Positions 44,797 through 58,369 of a DNA stretch of 64,000 nucleotides are shown in pieces. Numbering within the stretch: position 1 is the first letter of the stretch; each line of letters begins with the position of its first letter. Source of the stretch: Planococcus circulans (GTDB taxonomy: Bacteria; Bacillota; Bacilli; Bacillales_A; Planococcaceae). The notes under the pieces were generated by a model that did not search any database, was not told where the DNA came from, and saw only the letters and a list, made by a program, of their open reading frames with translations. The stretch spans positions 62,001 to 126,000 of the forward strand of contig NZ_JAIQCL010000003.1 in NCBI RefSeq assembly GCF_020023385.1, read 5' to 3'. Made by a program: the position numbers and the translations under genes.

Positions 44797-44985
44797 TATA
44801 GTGGCAATAAGGGCGGTATCATTGTTGAACTGCACCCGTATAAAGACACTCAACAATTGTATAGTTCTGCCTTGATCTTAAATCGACAGGGACGGAGAAA
44901 ACCACTGCTAAACTTACCGCCCGTCTGTCCAATTCTGGAACCGATGGGCTTTATTTCGGTTTTCCTCCCAAAAGGAGAGAAAAAA
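44797..44985 (+). ncRNA. Structured 5-prime leader of panB, candidate regulatory RNA
   Basis: A -10 TATAGT (44797-44802) would start the RNA near 44809. GGGCGGTA (44811-44818) pairs perfectly with TACCGCCC (44915-44922), closing about 95 nt. The 3-prime strand of that helix also overlaps an alternative pairing of GACAG/ACGG (44885-44895) with CCGT/CTGTC (44921-44929). Next is a hairpin GGAACCGA/TCGGTTTTCC (44937-44965), and CTCC (44965-44968) can pair with the ribosome site GGAG (44974-44977). This is switch-like architecture. The pan motif RNA known upstream of pantothenate genes is one candidate identity; I could not confirm it. Confidence 0.45.
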
Positions 44986-45822
44986 ATGAAGAACACAGCC
45001 TCACTCATCAAAATGAAAGCCCAGAATGAAAAAATCGCGATGCTCACAGCCTATGATTATCCTTCCGCAAAGCTTGCAGAACAAGCTGGCGTGGATGTGA
45101 TTCTGGTAGGCGACTCTCTTGGGATGGTCGTCCTGGGATACGATTCTACTGTAAAGGTGACTGTCGATGACATGATCCATCACGGCAAAGCAGCACGCCG
45201 CGGAGCGCCCGACACCTTTTTGGTGGTGGATATGCCATTTGCTTCCTTTCATGGCAGCGCAGAACGCACCCTTGATAATGCGGTCCGCATTTTTCAGGAA
45301 ACGGGAGCGGAAGCAGTGAAGCTTGAAGGTGCAGACGAAGTTGTGGAAGTCGTGAAATTGCTGACGCGCACCGGAATTCCGGTTGTCGGTCATCTGGGTC
45401 TGCTTCCGCAGACCGCAGGGGTTCTCGGCGGCTATAAAGTTCAAGGGAAAACAGCGGATGCTGCACAGAAGCTGATCGAGGATGCAAAAGCATGTGAAGC
45501 GGCAGGAGCCTGCATGCTGGTTCTTGAATGCATCCCCTATCAATTGGCGCAGAAAGTAACGGCAGCGCTGACAATCCCCGTAATTGGCATCGGCGCCGGC
45601 AGTGAAGCGGATGGACAGGTCCTCGTTTATCATGACGTCCTGAAATACGGAACACACCACTTAGCGAAGTTTGTGCGTTCTTATGCGGAAACCGGAGACA
45701 TCATGAAACAAGGCTTGATCCAGTATGTAGACGAAGTGAAAACAGGTGCTTTTCCGGCTGAAGAACATCGTTTCACCATGAAAGAAGAAGAACTTCAGCA
45801 GTTGTATGGAGGAAAAGAATAG
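44986..45822 (+). CDS. panB: 3-methyl-2-oxobutanoate hydroxymethyltransferase
   Basis: 278 aa from ATG 44986 after AAAGGAGAG. Motifs: [36 protein letters not shown] with the metal Asp, [10 protein letters not shown] and [18 protein letters not shown]. It makes ketopantoate for pantothenate and coenzyme A. Usually panC and panD follow; here the gene is alone and ends at a terminator-like hairpin. A reading 71 codons longer exists upstream but is the structured leader, not protein. Confidence 0.95.
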   Translation: MKNTASLIKMKAQNEKIAMLTAYDYPSAKLAEQAGVDVILVGDSLGMVVLGYDSTVKVTVDDMIHHGKAARRGAPDTFLVVDMPFASFHGSAERTLDNAVRIFQETGAEAVKLEGADEVVEVVKLLTRTGIPVVGHLGLLPQTAGVLGGYKVQGKTADAAQKLIEDAKACEAAGACMLVLECIPYQLAQKVTAALTIPVIGIGAGSEADGQVLVYHDVLKYGTHHLAKFVRSYAETGDIMKQGLIQYVDEVKTGAFPAEEHRFTMKEEELQQLYGGKE

Positions 45823-45847
45823 AGAGACGGAAAAACCGGGCATCTTG

Positions 45848-45937
45848 GATGGAGTGACCCACTAAAATGAGACAAGGAAAAAACACCACCAACGTCGTAT
45901 GGAGTTACCAACGACAAACTGGAGGTGTTTTTTCTGG
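45848..45937 (+). terminator. Hairpin after panB, possibly carried by an IS3-like end remnant
   Basis: GAAAAAACACC (45877-45887) and GGTGTTTTTTC (45924-45934) form an 11-bp perfect stem with an inner GTCGT/ACGAC pair. The stretch just before it (GGAGTGACCCACTAAAATG and GAGACAAGG) looks like the terminal repeat of IS3-family elements. No transposase remains. The remaining spacer to 46145 is AT-rich with no gene seen. Confidence 0.45.
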
Positions 45938-46145
45938 GATTGATGATATTATTCATTATTTTCCGGATTAAGTTATAGAAAAGATTTATTAACTTCCAAG
46001 TTTACATATGGCGACTTATCAGTAGAATGGCCACCCTCATACTGAAGATTCTTTACTTTATCGTTAGTGTACTTTTATGTAAAATTAAAAATAAATAAAA
46101 AGCATTGGCCCAAACAAAATGGACCAATACTTGGCTTGCTGAATA

Positions 46146-47600
<1,455 letters not shown>

Positions 47601-47633
47601 TTATGTATAATGGGTGCGTTTTCACGCGGGTAA

Positions 47634-47718
47634 TAAAAAAACCCAAATCACGTAAAGAGACATACTCGTCCCGTACTCTACGTGATTTAGGTTTTGCCTG
47701 CATAAGCAGTAACAATCC
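47634..47718 (-). promoter_or_regulatory. RAT antiterminator and overlapping terminator ahead of the first GH1 gene
   Basis: On the minus strand a 29-nt ribonucleic antiterminator (47690-47718) starts GGATTGTTACTG and ends GCAGGCAAAACC, the LicT-type sequence. It overlaps the terminator (47634-47695) in which AAACCTAAATCACGTAGAG pairs with CTTTACGTGATTTGGGTTT before a T run. Active LicT should stabilise the RAT and allow transcription. Confidence 0.9.
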
Positions 47719-47995
47719 TATAATAGTTAATTGAATTAACTTTACCATTGCTTTTTTGATTAGGCAAACAATTTACAGAAAACTTTTCCGTTGCCTTTTT
47801 TAGTTTAAGAATAGAGAGAAGAAGCTCATTCGAAACTAATAAAACGCCAGTCACACCAAAACTCAAAGTAAGGTTTTGCATGGGTTCTTTGGATCTGAGG
47901 TAAGTACCTCGACTTCTTTGACTAGGGGGTGATTCCAGTAGTTTTAAAAATCAGCTGAAATTCCTTTAATTTTTATAAAATTAAAAAAATAAAAA

Positions 47996-48032
47996 TGAAA
48001 GCGTTGACATCTAATTTCAGTGCTGATATATT
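47996..48032 (+). promoter_or_regulatory. bglP promoter with overlapping cre site
   Basis: TTGACA (48004-48009), 17-bp spacer, TATATT (48027-48032). TGAAAGCGTTGACA (47996-48009) fits the CcpA cre consensus and covers the -35, so CcpA should repress in glucose. Confidence 0.85.
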
Positions 48033-48061
48033 TAACCCATCAACTGCATATCAATCCCTTT

Positions 48062-50105
<2,044 letters not shown>

Positions 50106-50119
50106 CTTCACAAAAATAA

Positions 50120-51658
<1,539 letters not shown>

Positions 51659-51660
51659 TG

Positions 51661-51698
51661 AAAAAGTGCCTTACTCAATAGAGTAGGGCACTTTAAAC
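51661..51698 (+). terminator. Terminator of the bglP-GH1 operon
   Basis: AAAGTGCCTTACTC pairs with GAGTAGGGCACTTT, 4-nt loop. Confidence 0.75.
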
Positions 51699-51796
51699 TG
51701 GTTGTGAAAAAGTTTCCAGGTAAGGGCAGAAATAAACGAATGCTTTATACTGAATGATAGTACTATGTTTGAATTTAGGATAAGAGGTGGAGAATA

Positions 51797-52672
51797 ATGA
51801 AACTGATTGCGATTGATTTAGATGGCACGTTGCTGTCTCCCAAAATGGAAATTACGAAAGAAAATCTTGCAGCAATACGGGAAGCACAGAATCAGGGAAA
51901 TATAGTGATGATCTGCTCGGGTCGTGCTCCGGAAGATATTCAACAAATCCTTGAAAAATACGATTTGTCGATTCCGTTGGCCGGAAGCAACGGATCCGTT
52001 GTGCAAGCCCAAGGCCGTGTTCTGCAAAGTGTATCTATGAACAGAGAAGATATCATCAAGACGGCAGAGAAGCTGGATGAGGATCAGTTTCCATATCGAA
52101 TCTACACCAATTACGGTATTTATCTACCTGCAGACTGGTCAGAACGAGTAGAACTTGCGATGAAACAGGAACAGATCAAAGTCGAAGGCCTTTCAGATGA
52201 AATTTATCAAAAAATTACAGAACAGCCGCAAAAATCAAGTCTCATTAATTTCTTCGAGCATTATAGCGAGTTGTTTAACAGAAGAGATTTAACCATCCAA
52301 AAATTCTTTGTACTGACTTTAAACAGCAGCAGTAAAACAGCGTTATCCGGCTATTTGGAGGGCATCTCTACTATCGGCATCACTTCTTCGAGCCCTTTGA
52401 ATATCGAAGTGATGGATCAGCATGGAAATAAAGGGAGCGCTCTGAAAAGAGTAGCTGAACACTACAACATTCCTTTACACGATACCGTGGCTATTGGAGA
52501 TAACTTTAATGATATTCCGATGCTTGAAGTGGCTGGACTTTCAGTTGCGATGGGAAATGCAGAGCCTCAAGTGAAAGAGGTTTGTGATGTTGTTACACAT
52601 TCAAACAATGAAAATGGCGTGGCCTATGCCATAAATAATTATGTATTAACTACTGTACAAGCCAAACTGTAA
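51797..52672 (+). CDS. Cof-type HAD hydrolase (sugar phosphatase-like)
   Basis: 291 aa, HAD subfamily IIB. Motif I DLDGTLL is at residue 6, motif II SGRAPEDIQ near 40, the lysine motif near 214 (HGNKGSALKRV) and motif IV GDNFNDIPMLE near 237. It dephosphorylates sugar phosphates or similar in the cytoplasm. It lies between the bgl operon and the licT gene but has its own upstream region and terminator. Role in beta-glucoside use is only suggested by location. Confidence 0.88.
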   Translation: MKLIAIDLDGTLLSPKMEITKENLAAIREAQNQGNIVMICSGRAPEDIQQILEKYDLSIPLAGSNGSVVQAQGRVLQSVSMNREDIIKTAEKLDEDQFPYRIYTNYGIYLPADWSERVELAMKQEQIKVEGLSDEIYQKITEQPQKSSLINFFEHYSELFNRRDLTIQKFFVLTLNSSSKTALSGYLEGISTIGITSSSPLNIEVMDQHGNKGSALKRVAEHYNIPLHDTVAIGDNFNDIPMLEVAGLSVAMGNAEPQVKEVCDVVTHSNNENGVAYAINNYVLTTVQAKL

Positions 52673-52681
52673 AACGATTAA

Positions 52682-52717
52682 AAGAAAAGATGCCTGATGG
52701 GGCATCTTTTCTTTTTT
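52682..52717 (+). terminator. Terminator after the HAD gene
   Basis: AAGAAAAGATGCC pairs with GGCATCTTTTCTT around TGATG, then TTTT. Confidence 0.85.
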
Positions 52718-52767
52718 GTTATATAGAGGAAAGTCTTTCAGCGAAGCGCTGTTGCTCAAGGGTTTAT

Positions 52768-53598
52768 TCATCTTTTGACAACACGTTCAATGTGAATCGT
52801 CAAGTAAAGCATTTCTTCGTTGGTCAATTCATGGCCATATTCTTTTTTAATGTATTCCTTAATTCTATTGGTGCATTTTGCTGCGTCTGGGTGCTTTTGC
52901 TTAACCAGAGTATACAAATCATCATCCGTACCTTCATAATGTGTGCCTTTAAAAATGCGTTGGGCGAAAAATTTCAAATGGGTGATAAAGCGCATATAAT
53001 TTAAGGAATCTTCTTCGAACTCCACTTTAAAATGGTATTTGACGATTGTAATGATTTGGTGGATGAATTTTGTGATATTTAACGTATTTGACACATCTTC
53101 ATTCATTTCTGCATTAATTAAATGGATTGCGATAAAACCTGCCTCATCTTCAGATAACGAGACATTGAACTTTTCATTTATATGTTCGACTGCTTTCATG
53201 CCAACCAAAAACTCTTCCTTATAAAGCTGTTTTACTTCCCATAACAAAGCATTCTTTATCTCAATGCCGTCCCGAAACCGCTCCATCGCAAAATTGATAT
53301 GATCCGTTAAGGAAACATAGATATTTTCATTTAATTTCTTGCCCAGTTTATTTTTTGCATATGTAATGATTTCTTCAACTGCAACCATGTGATCCACAGG
53401 CACTTCCCGAAGAAGCATCTTGAAATTATCGGAAGTTTCTTTATTTTTCAACGCAAACACTTTTTGGATTTTTTGCTGATCGACCTCTTGGCCGGGTTTT
53501 TTCTGATAAGCCAGGCCAGTACCCATTATAACCAGTTCCGAACCGTCTGACTGCAGCACACTAATTACATTATTATTAATAACCTTAGCAATTTTCAT
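52768..53598 (-). CDS. licT: BglG/LicT-family transcription antiterminator
   Basis: 276 aa: RNA-binding CAT domain (1-57), PRD1 (about 70-170) and PRD2 (about 175-276). The four regulatory histidines are H100, H159, H207 and H269, the same numbers as in B. subtilis LicT. PRD1 is normally phosphorylated by the PTS EII when sugar is absent, PRD2 by HPr to activate. It should bind the three RATs in this region. Its own gene has a RAT and cre promoter, so it autoregulates. Confidence 0.95.
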   Translation of the reverse strand: MKIAKVINNNVISVLQSDGSELVIMGTGLAYQKKPGQEVDQQKIQKVFALKNKETSDNFKMLLREVPVDHMVAVEEIITYAKNKLGKKLNENIYVSLTDHINFAMERFRDGIEIKNALLWEVKQLYKEEFLVGMKAVEHINEKFNVSLSEDEAGFIAIHLINAEMNEDVSNTLNITKFIHQIITIVKYHFKVEFEEDSLNYMRFITHLKFFAQRIFKGTHYEGTDDDLYTLVKQKHPDAAKCTNRIKEYIKKEYGHELTNEEMLYLTIHIERVVKR

Positions 53599-53634
53599 GG
53601 CTTCTCCTCAGTTCTTTTGCTATCCAATATAAAT

Positions 53635-53722
53635 AACCTAAGCCATACTAAAAGCAGATAAAATCACAAAGATTTCACCCTTTTAGCGACTTAGGTTTTG
53701 CCTGCTCAACCAGTAACAATCC
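53635..53722 (-). promoter_or_regulatory. RAT antiterminator and terminator ahead of licT
   Basis: On the minus strand the RAT (53694-53722) begins GGATTGTTACTGG and ends GCAGGCAAAACC. A stem CCTAAGTCGCTAAAAG with CTTTTAGTATGGCTTAGG follows (53635-53697); its T run is short, so termination may be leaky. Confidence 0.85.
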
Positions 53723-53752
53723 TAATTTTCAATCTATTCATTCGGTTAATTT

Positions 53753-53789
53753 AGTATATCTTTGTCTTCTTGCATTGTCAACGCTTTCA
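53753..53789 (-). promoter_or_regulatory. licT promoter with overlapping cre site
   Basis: Minus strand: TTGACA (53776-53781), 17-bp spacer, TATACT (53753-53758). TGAAAGCGTTGACA (53776-53789) is identical to the cre at bglP. The spacer from 53790 to 54040 holds only an imperfect AGGTGA/TCACCT hairpin (about 53916-53952) and no gene. Confidence 0.85.
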
Positions 53790-54041
53790 AAAGGTGCGTT
53801 TCTGTAAAAAAGGTGAAAATTTTAAAAGCTTAGCATCTATAATTCTTAATAGTTAAAATACCTGGAGTGGACAACAGTTCCTTCTACGAATAAATTTTAG
53901 TCAGCAGTAAAAAGAGGTGATGTTGCACCCTAGTAGTTAGCATTTCACCTATTTATCGGAAGGAAATAAGCTCTTCTCTTCATTTATGGTTCTACTTCAA
54001 AATAAAAATTTTTTCGAAATAACACAATCACTGCTTTTAAT

Positions 54042-54065
54042 TGGTACAATAAGAACAAATGTTCT
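54042..54065 (+). promoter_or_regulatory. Promoter with LexA-like box upstream of the YolD-like gene
   Basis: An extended -10 TGGTACAAT (54042-54050) is followed at once by AGAACAAATGTTCT (54052-54065). The latter matches the Gram-positive LexA core GAAC-N4-GTTC perfectly in both half-sites, with the outer C/G replaced by A/T. It would sit at the transcript start and block it. Confidence 0.65.
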
Positions 54066-54086
54066 TTTTTGAAAGGAGTGGAGAAT

Positions 54087-54431
54087 ATGGAGGAGAAAAG
54101 CAGTACCGGCAAAAGATATGTAAGAAGGCAAACGCGATGGGAGGGACTGTTCGTATCGGAGCATGCTTGGGATTCCACAGCTGACTTTATTAATGATCCG
54201 CAGCCAATGCTCAGTGCTGATGAGCAAGGGGCCATCCTTGATATGCTGATAGTAGCTTGTGAGCGTAAGTGCACTGTGTTTATCCAATCATGGCAAGAAC
54301 GCCATTTCCACTACTGCCGTTGCACGATCCGAAAACTGGATCAGGAGAAATGGGCCATCACCTATGAAGATTCGTTCGGTGAACGGCAACTTGCAATCGG
54401 TATGATCACTTCAATCCATATGCTTGACTGA
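54087..54431 (+). CDS. YolD-like protein
   Basis: 114 aa from ATG 54087, 6 bp after AAAGGAGTGGAG. Pattern of the YolD family: a basic N-terminus, RRQTRWEGLFVSEHAW, an acidic central helix, then a small beta-rich end where RKLDQEKWAITYEDSFGERQ corresponds to the family I-x-K-I-D core. YolD proteins often accompany the Y-family polymerase UvrX under SOS control. No polymerase gene is adjacent here, but the LexA-like box supports damage induction. Confidence 0.7.
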   Translation: MEEKSSTGKRYVRRQTRWEGLFVSEHAWDSTADFINDPQPMLSADEQGAILDMLIVACERKCTVFIQSWQERHFHYCRCTIRKLDQEKWAITYEDSFGERQLAIGMITSIHMLD

Positions 54432-54467
54432 GCAAAGTTTTACAGAAAAGTTGACTGGGTTCAGCAT

Positions 54468-54512
54468 ATAAAAAAACCGGCATCTCTTAAGAGAAAACCG
54501 GTTTTTCCTATA
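54468..54512. terminator. Bidirectional terminator between the YolD-like and M23 genes
   Basis: AAAACCGG pairs with CCGGTTTT over CATCTCTTAAGAGAAA, T and A runs on each side. Confidence 0.75.
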
Positions 54513-55847
54513 TTAGCGTACGTAAGGAGCAGGGTTGACGGCATTCGAGCGTGCGCCGTTCCAAGGTCCTACATGAATTTCAAAGTGAAGATGCGTGCCT
54601 GTTGAACGGCCGGTGTTGCCCATGCCGCCTACTTGCTGGCCTTGTCCGACTGACTGTCCAACCGATACATTGATCGAGTTCATATGGGCATATACAGTAG
54701 CGTGAGTCTGACCGTTGATGGAATGCGTAAGAACAACCACATTTCCATATCCGCCCATGTTGCCGGCGTACGAAACAATTCCGCTCGCTGCAGCAACAAT
54801 CGGTGTACCCGGTGAATTGGCAATATCCATTCCAAGATGTGATTCTGCTCCGGCTCCGATATCACGGCCGCCGAATCCAGAAGTGAAACGTCCAGTTGAT
54901 GGCAAGATGAATGTTGAGCTGCCGGCATTGGAAGAAACAGAAGCTTGTGTAACGGTTGCTGCAGGTGCCGCTGAAGCTGCAGATGCGGCTGCTTGGCGCT
55001 GAGCTTCCGCTTTACGTGCAGCTGCTTCTTTAGCTAGGCGTTCTTGTTCTGCTTTTCTGGCGATTTCTGCCAGGCGTGCTTGTTCTGCGCCAATTTTCTT
55101 GGCGAGATCTGAGCTGATATTCATCGCTTTATTATGTTCCGCTTCAAGAGCTGATTTCTCTTTAGCCAATCGTCCCTGTTCGGCTTTTAGATCTTTTTCA
55201 AGTTGTGCCTGTTTATTCTTTTGAGCATCTAGTGAATTCTTCAAGTCGACCAATTCCGCTTTTTTAGCTTCCTGTTCAGCCAACTTCGTTTCCACTTCTG
55301 CTTTTTGTTCAGCCAGCAATTTTTTATCTGCAGCTTGTTCACGCATAATTTCACGGTCTGCTTCGATCAAGATGTTAACTGCTGAGAAACGGTCAATGAA
55401 ATCAACAAAGCTGTTTGCTCCAAGAAGTACATCTATGTAATCTACTGAGCCGCCACTTAATTGGATGGCACGAGCTCGTTCTTTCAGAAGCTCTTCACGC
55501 TCCGCAATTTTTCTTTCCAATTCTTCAATGGACTTTCTCAACTCGTCAATTTCGACTTTCGTTTGGTCGATCTCGGCTTGAGCCACGTCAATTTTGGTTT
55601 GTGTTTCGATGATTTGGTTATCCAATTCGCGGATTTTTGCGATGATTTTTTCGAGTGTGGTTTGATTTTGGGAGATTTCACTTGTTTTTTGTTGAATCCC
55701 TGAGTTCAATTCACTTTGTTTCTGTTGAACCTCTTGTTGCTTCTTTTCTAAATCACTTAGTTTATCTGCATTTGCAGTCGGCATGAACATCGTTAAAGCC
55801 AGTACTGCTGATAATGCAATCATCATAATTTTTGATAATGAATTCAA
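54513..55847 (-). CDS. M23 family murein endopeptidase with coiled coil (EnvC/CwlO-like)
   Basis: 444 aa. Signal peptide ending TANA (about residue 27). A long coiled coil fills 28-260 (E/K/Q/A-rich heptads), a low-complexity A/S linker follows, and a LytM (M23) domain is at 320-440. Zinc ligands are visible: H and D in HLGMDIANS and the HxH of HLHFEIH. It should act outside the cell, cutting cross-links, with the coiled coil as control or docking part as in FtsEX-linked PcsB/EnvC. No ftsEX here. Monocistronic. Confidence 0.9.
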   Translation of the reverse strand: MNSLSKIMMIALSAVLALTMFMPTANADKLSDLEKKQQEVQQKQSELNSGIQQKTSEISQNQTTLEKIIAKIRELDNQIIETQTKIDVAQAEIDQTKVEIDELRKSIEELERKIAEREELLKERARAIQLSGGSVDYIDVLLGANSFVDFIDRFSAVNILIEADREIMREQAADKKLLAEQKAEVETKLAEQEAKKAELVDLKNSLDAQKNKQAQLEKDLKAEQGRLAKEKSALEAEHNKAMNISSDLAKKIGAEQARLAEIARKAEQERLAKEAAARKAEAQRQAAASAASAAPAATVTQASVSSNAGSSTFILPSTGRFTSGFGGRDIGAGAESHLGMDIANSPGTPIVAAASGIVSYAGNMGGYGNVVVLTHSINGQTHATVYAHMNSINVSVGQSVGQGQQVGGMGNTGRSTGTHLHFEIHVGPWNGARSNAVNPAPYVR

Positions 55848-56203
55848 ACTCTCGCGCCCCTTTCATTTTCCGTGGCTATCTATAAGTTATACTGATAAAT
55901 TTTTTACATAATCGATAATTTCCTTGGCATTTGAGTGGCCATAGGAAAAATCCAGCAGACCCATTGTACCACCGCATAAACCTGTTTATTATTACAGTTT
56001 CTTATCAATTAGAAGGCGAACATGACAAAATGTCAGAATATAAGGTTGAATCTGCTGGTTTATAGCATTAATATGATGTTTTAGTGAAATATCGTTATAT
56101 TGAAAACAAGGACTTGATATTTATCTGACTATTTACATGATTTATTGCTTCTAGGATAAAAGACGAAGATAGGATAGGACGAGAGAAGATGTAAAAGGGC
56201 AAA
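55848..56203. other. AT-rich intergenic region without a recognised gene
   Basis: About 350 bp between two minus-strand genes. I see a 13-bp palindrome TGACAAAATGTCA at 56023-56035 and AT-rich promoter-like sequence near 55880-55915 for the M23 gene. No coding frame with a ribosome site was found. Confidence 0.4.
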
Positions 56204-56245
56204 AAAAAGCCTTCCCCGGAATTTAGTTTGGGAAGGACTTTCGAT
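56204..56245 (-). terminator. Terminator after the universal stress gene
   Basis: Minus strand AAAGTCCTTCCC pairs with GGGAAGGCTTT, followed by TTTTTT. Confidence 0.8.
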
Positions 56246-56709
56246 TATTCTTCTGCTAATACGTCAGCTTGTTCTCTGCGAACGACCAGTACATCACATT
56301 TGGCAGAACGGACAATCCGTTCAGAAACGCTGCCCATGATAAACCGTTCAGCGGCATTCAATCCAGTAGCGCCGCAAACGATGACATCGATGTTTAATTT
56401 AGGTGCCAGTTCTTTAGGAATGGCGACTTTAGGGACTCCGTATTCAATAATGACATTTACATCCTTTACGCCGGCAGCCAATGCTTCTTCTTTATATTTG
56501 GCCAGCAGCTCCTGGGATGTTTTTTTCGTGCGGTCTGCAATTGTCCGATCGTAAGCCTCGATGGAACCGAATGAACGGTTATCGATAATGTGGGCCAGAT
56601 GCAAGGTGGCATTGTTCCGGGCTGCAGCTGCAGCACCTTTCTTAAATGCCAATTCTGCTTCTTTGGAACCGTCTACTGCTACTAAAATATTGGAATATTT
56701 TAAAGTCAT
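56245..56709 (-). CDS. Universal stress protein (UspA family, ATP-binding type)
   Basis: 154 aa. Start MTLKYSNILVAVDGSKEAE and the ATP-binding pattern G-x2-G-x9-G-S as GATGLNAAERFIMGS near residue 121. It is a cytoplasmic dimer that responds to stress, with no defined reaction. It is divergent from fnr, separated by about 180 bp with TGTGACA on the minus strand, a Fnr half-site at best. Oxygen limitation control is possible but not shown. Confidence 0.92.
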   Translation of the reverse strand: MTLKYSNILVAVDGSKEAELAFKKGAAAAARNNATLHLAHIIDNRSFGSIEAYDRTIADRTKKTSQELLAKYKEEALAAGVKDVNVIIEYGVPKVAIPKELAPKLNIDVIVCGATGLNAAERFIMGSVSERIVRSAKCDVLVVRREQADVLAEE

Positions 56710-56893
56710 TCAGCATTCCTCCTCGTCTCTATACTAGGAACTTCGCTGTCGCCATCGGGAGTTCCTTCTTATCTGTCACATTCTTTTGAAAAAGGGTGTC
56801 GAAGTCATGAACTTTTGCACGGATAAAAGGAAATTCATGTTAAAATAAATGAAATCGAAGAGTCCGGAAGACATGTTGAAAGGTGGCTATAAA

Positions 56894-57595
56894 GTGAAGA
56901 CCGGTGCAGTAAACACGAATGGACTGACAGGGATGGAAGAATTGCTGTCAATACGCCATCAAACCAAAGAATTGAAAAAGGATAGTTACTTGTTCCATGA
57001 GGGAGATGCCATCAGCGGGGTATTCATCATTCGCTCCGGGAAAATACGGATTGAAAAAGTGACACCGAACGGTCGGGAGCTTACGCTGAAAATCTGCGGT
57101 CCGGGACAGCTTGTTGGAGAAGTGACAATTTTTTCTGAAGCACCTAAATACATGCTGGATGCCCGTGCGATTGAAGACACGGTATGCCTTCATATTTCAA
57201 TAAATGATCTGGAAGAAGCCTTGCTGTCGAATGCGCGGCTGTCCATCGCCTTTATGAAATGGATGGGAATCGATCAGCAGAAAACTCAGACGAAATTCCG
57301 GGATTTGCTGCTGCACGGTAAAAAAGGAGCGCTGTATTCGACCTTAATCAGACTTTCCAACAGTTATGGGGTTGTAACAGAAAAAGGGACGCTGATCGAC
57401 CTGGTCCTGACTAACCAGGACCTGGCGAATTTCTGTGGAATGACCAGGGAAGTGGTCAACCGCATGCTGAATGATTTGAAAAAGAATGGCATAGTGAGTT
57501 TACTTGAAGGGAAAATCCTTATTCACGATATGAGCCATTTAAAGACAGAAACAAATTGTGAAAACTGTCCCATTTATTTATGTAAAATTGATTAA
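56894..57595 (+). CDS. fnr: Anaerobic regulator Fnr (Crp/Fnr family, C-terminal Fe-S type)
   Basis: 233 aa from GTG 56894, 7 bp after AAAGGTGG; an ATG at 56849 would extend it by 15 residues without a ribosome site. Cyclic-nucleotide-like barrel (about 15-125), dimer helix, then winged HTH with LTNQDLANFCGMTREVVNRM (about 180-200). The C-terminus carries C-x2-C-x4-C (CENCPIYLC), the same cysteine spacing as the [4Fe-4S] site of B. subtilis Fnr, and ends KID. It senses low oxygen and probably acts on the box 75 bp downstream of its stop. Confidence 0.92.
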   Translation: MKTGAVNTNGLTGMEELLSIRHQTKELKKDSYLFHEGDAISGVFIIRSGKIRIEKVTPNGRELTLKICGPGQLVGEVTIFSEAPKYMLDARAIEDTVCLHISINDLEEALLSNARLSIAFMKWMGIDQQKTQTKFRDLLLHGKKGALYSTLIRLSNSYGVVTEKGTLIDLVLTNQDLANFCGMTREVVNRMLNDLKKNGIVSLLEGKILIHDMSHLKTETNCENCPIYLCKID

Positions 57596-57600
57596 TAGGA

Positions 57601-57632
57601 GAGCTTGCCCATGTGGCGAGCTCTTTTTTTGT
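57601..57632 (+). terminator. Terminator after fnr
   Basis: GAGCTTGCC pairs with GGCGAGCTC (one wobble), 5-nt loop, then TTTTTTT. Confidence 0.85.
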
Positions 57633-57668
57633 CTAAAATTTGTCAATCTATTAAAAATGAGGTTCAAG

Positions 57669-57684
57669 TGTGAGAAATGTCACA
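57669..57684. promoter_or_regulatory. Fnr box upstream of the ba3 oxidase operon
   Basis: TGTGA-GAAATG-TCACA is a complete palindromic Fnr site (consensus TGTGA-N6-TCACA/T). It is about 64 bp ahead of the first ORF, just after the fnr terminator, and upstream of a possible -10 TAGCAT at 57701-57706. Confidence 0.85.
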
Positions 57685-57747
57685 GTGCCATGAAGGACGA
57701 TAGCATAGGCTGAAAGTAAGAACAAAAAGCATTAGAGGTGAGAAGAA

Positions 57748-57870
57748 ATGAGTCAGGAAAACCGGGAGCCGGAGGCCAATCTAAAAGGAACTTTAGTAAG
57801 TGTTTTCATAGTGGGATTGATCATCATCGTGATGTGGGTCGCCGTTTATTTATTGTACGTAGCCCGTTAA
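57748..57870 (+). CDS. Cytochrome c oxidase subunit IIa-like small membrane protein
   Basis: 40 aa from ATG 57748 after GAGGTGAGAAG. A polar N-terminus (MSQENREPEANLKGT) and one helix (LVSVFIVGLIIIVMWVAVYLLYVAR). Length and topology match subunit IIa of ba3 oxidases, which packs against subunits I and II. It starts the operon, 25 bp before subunit II. Confidence 0.78.
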   Translation: MSQENREPEANLKGTLVSVFIVGLIIIVMWVAVYLLYVAR

Positions 57871-57895
57871 GGCAGGACGAAAGGAGTAGGTTTAA

Positions 57896-58369
57896 ATGCA
57901 TCTTCATAAATATGAAAAAATTTGGCTGGTGTTCGGTATTGCATCGCTGATTGTATTTTTAAGCGTGGTCGGAGTGAGCGCCTTTTCTCAAGATCACACC
58001 CCAGCTGGAGGGATGGAAACAATAGATCCCCAAAAAGTGAATGAAACAGCGCCATTTGATAACCCGGGTGTAACCCAATTGGATGAAGACACGTATCAGG
58101 CTACGATCGTAGCAATGGCCTTCGGATACCAGGCACCGGACTTAAGAGTGCCGGTCGGCAAGGAAATTATTTTTAAAGTGACCAGCACCGACGTGGTCCA
58201 CAGTCTTACAATCGATGATACAAAAGTCAATATGATGGTCGTTCCAGGCCGTATTACAACAAAATCCTACACGTTTGAAAAACCGGGCACATATTTAATT
58301 CTTTGCAATGAATACTGTGGAACGGGTCACCATATGATGTATACAGAGATAGAGGTGTACGAAGAATGA
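57896..58369 (+). CDS. ba3-type cytochrome c oxidase subunit II
   Basis: 157 aa, single N-terminal helix (about 9-30) and an outer cupredoxin domain. The CuA site is HSLTID (first His, about 101) and CNEYCGTGHHMM (Cys, Glu, Cys, His, Met), complete. It accepts electrons from cytochrome c on the outer face. Short length and one helix are typical of B-type oxidases. Overlaps subunit I as ATGA. Named CbaB in the Bacillus literature. Confidence 0.93.
   Translation: MHLHKYEKIWLVFGIASLIVFLSVVGVSAFSQDHTPAGGMETIDPQKVNETAPFDNPGVTQLDEDTYQATIVAMAFGYQAPDLRVPVGKEIIFKVTSTDVVHSLTIDDTKVNMMVVPGRITTKSYTFEKPGTYLILCNEYCGTGHHMMYTEIEVYEE

Noticed and set aside
44773..44985. N-terminal extension of PanB by 71 residues
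   Set aside because: PanB normally begins at the ATG 44986, which has its own ribosome site. The extra codons lie in the structured leader.
44797..44985. T-box leader
   Set aside because: No AGGGTGGNACCGCG-type T-box sequence and panB is not an amino-acid or tRNA gene.
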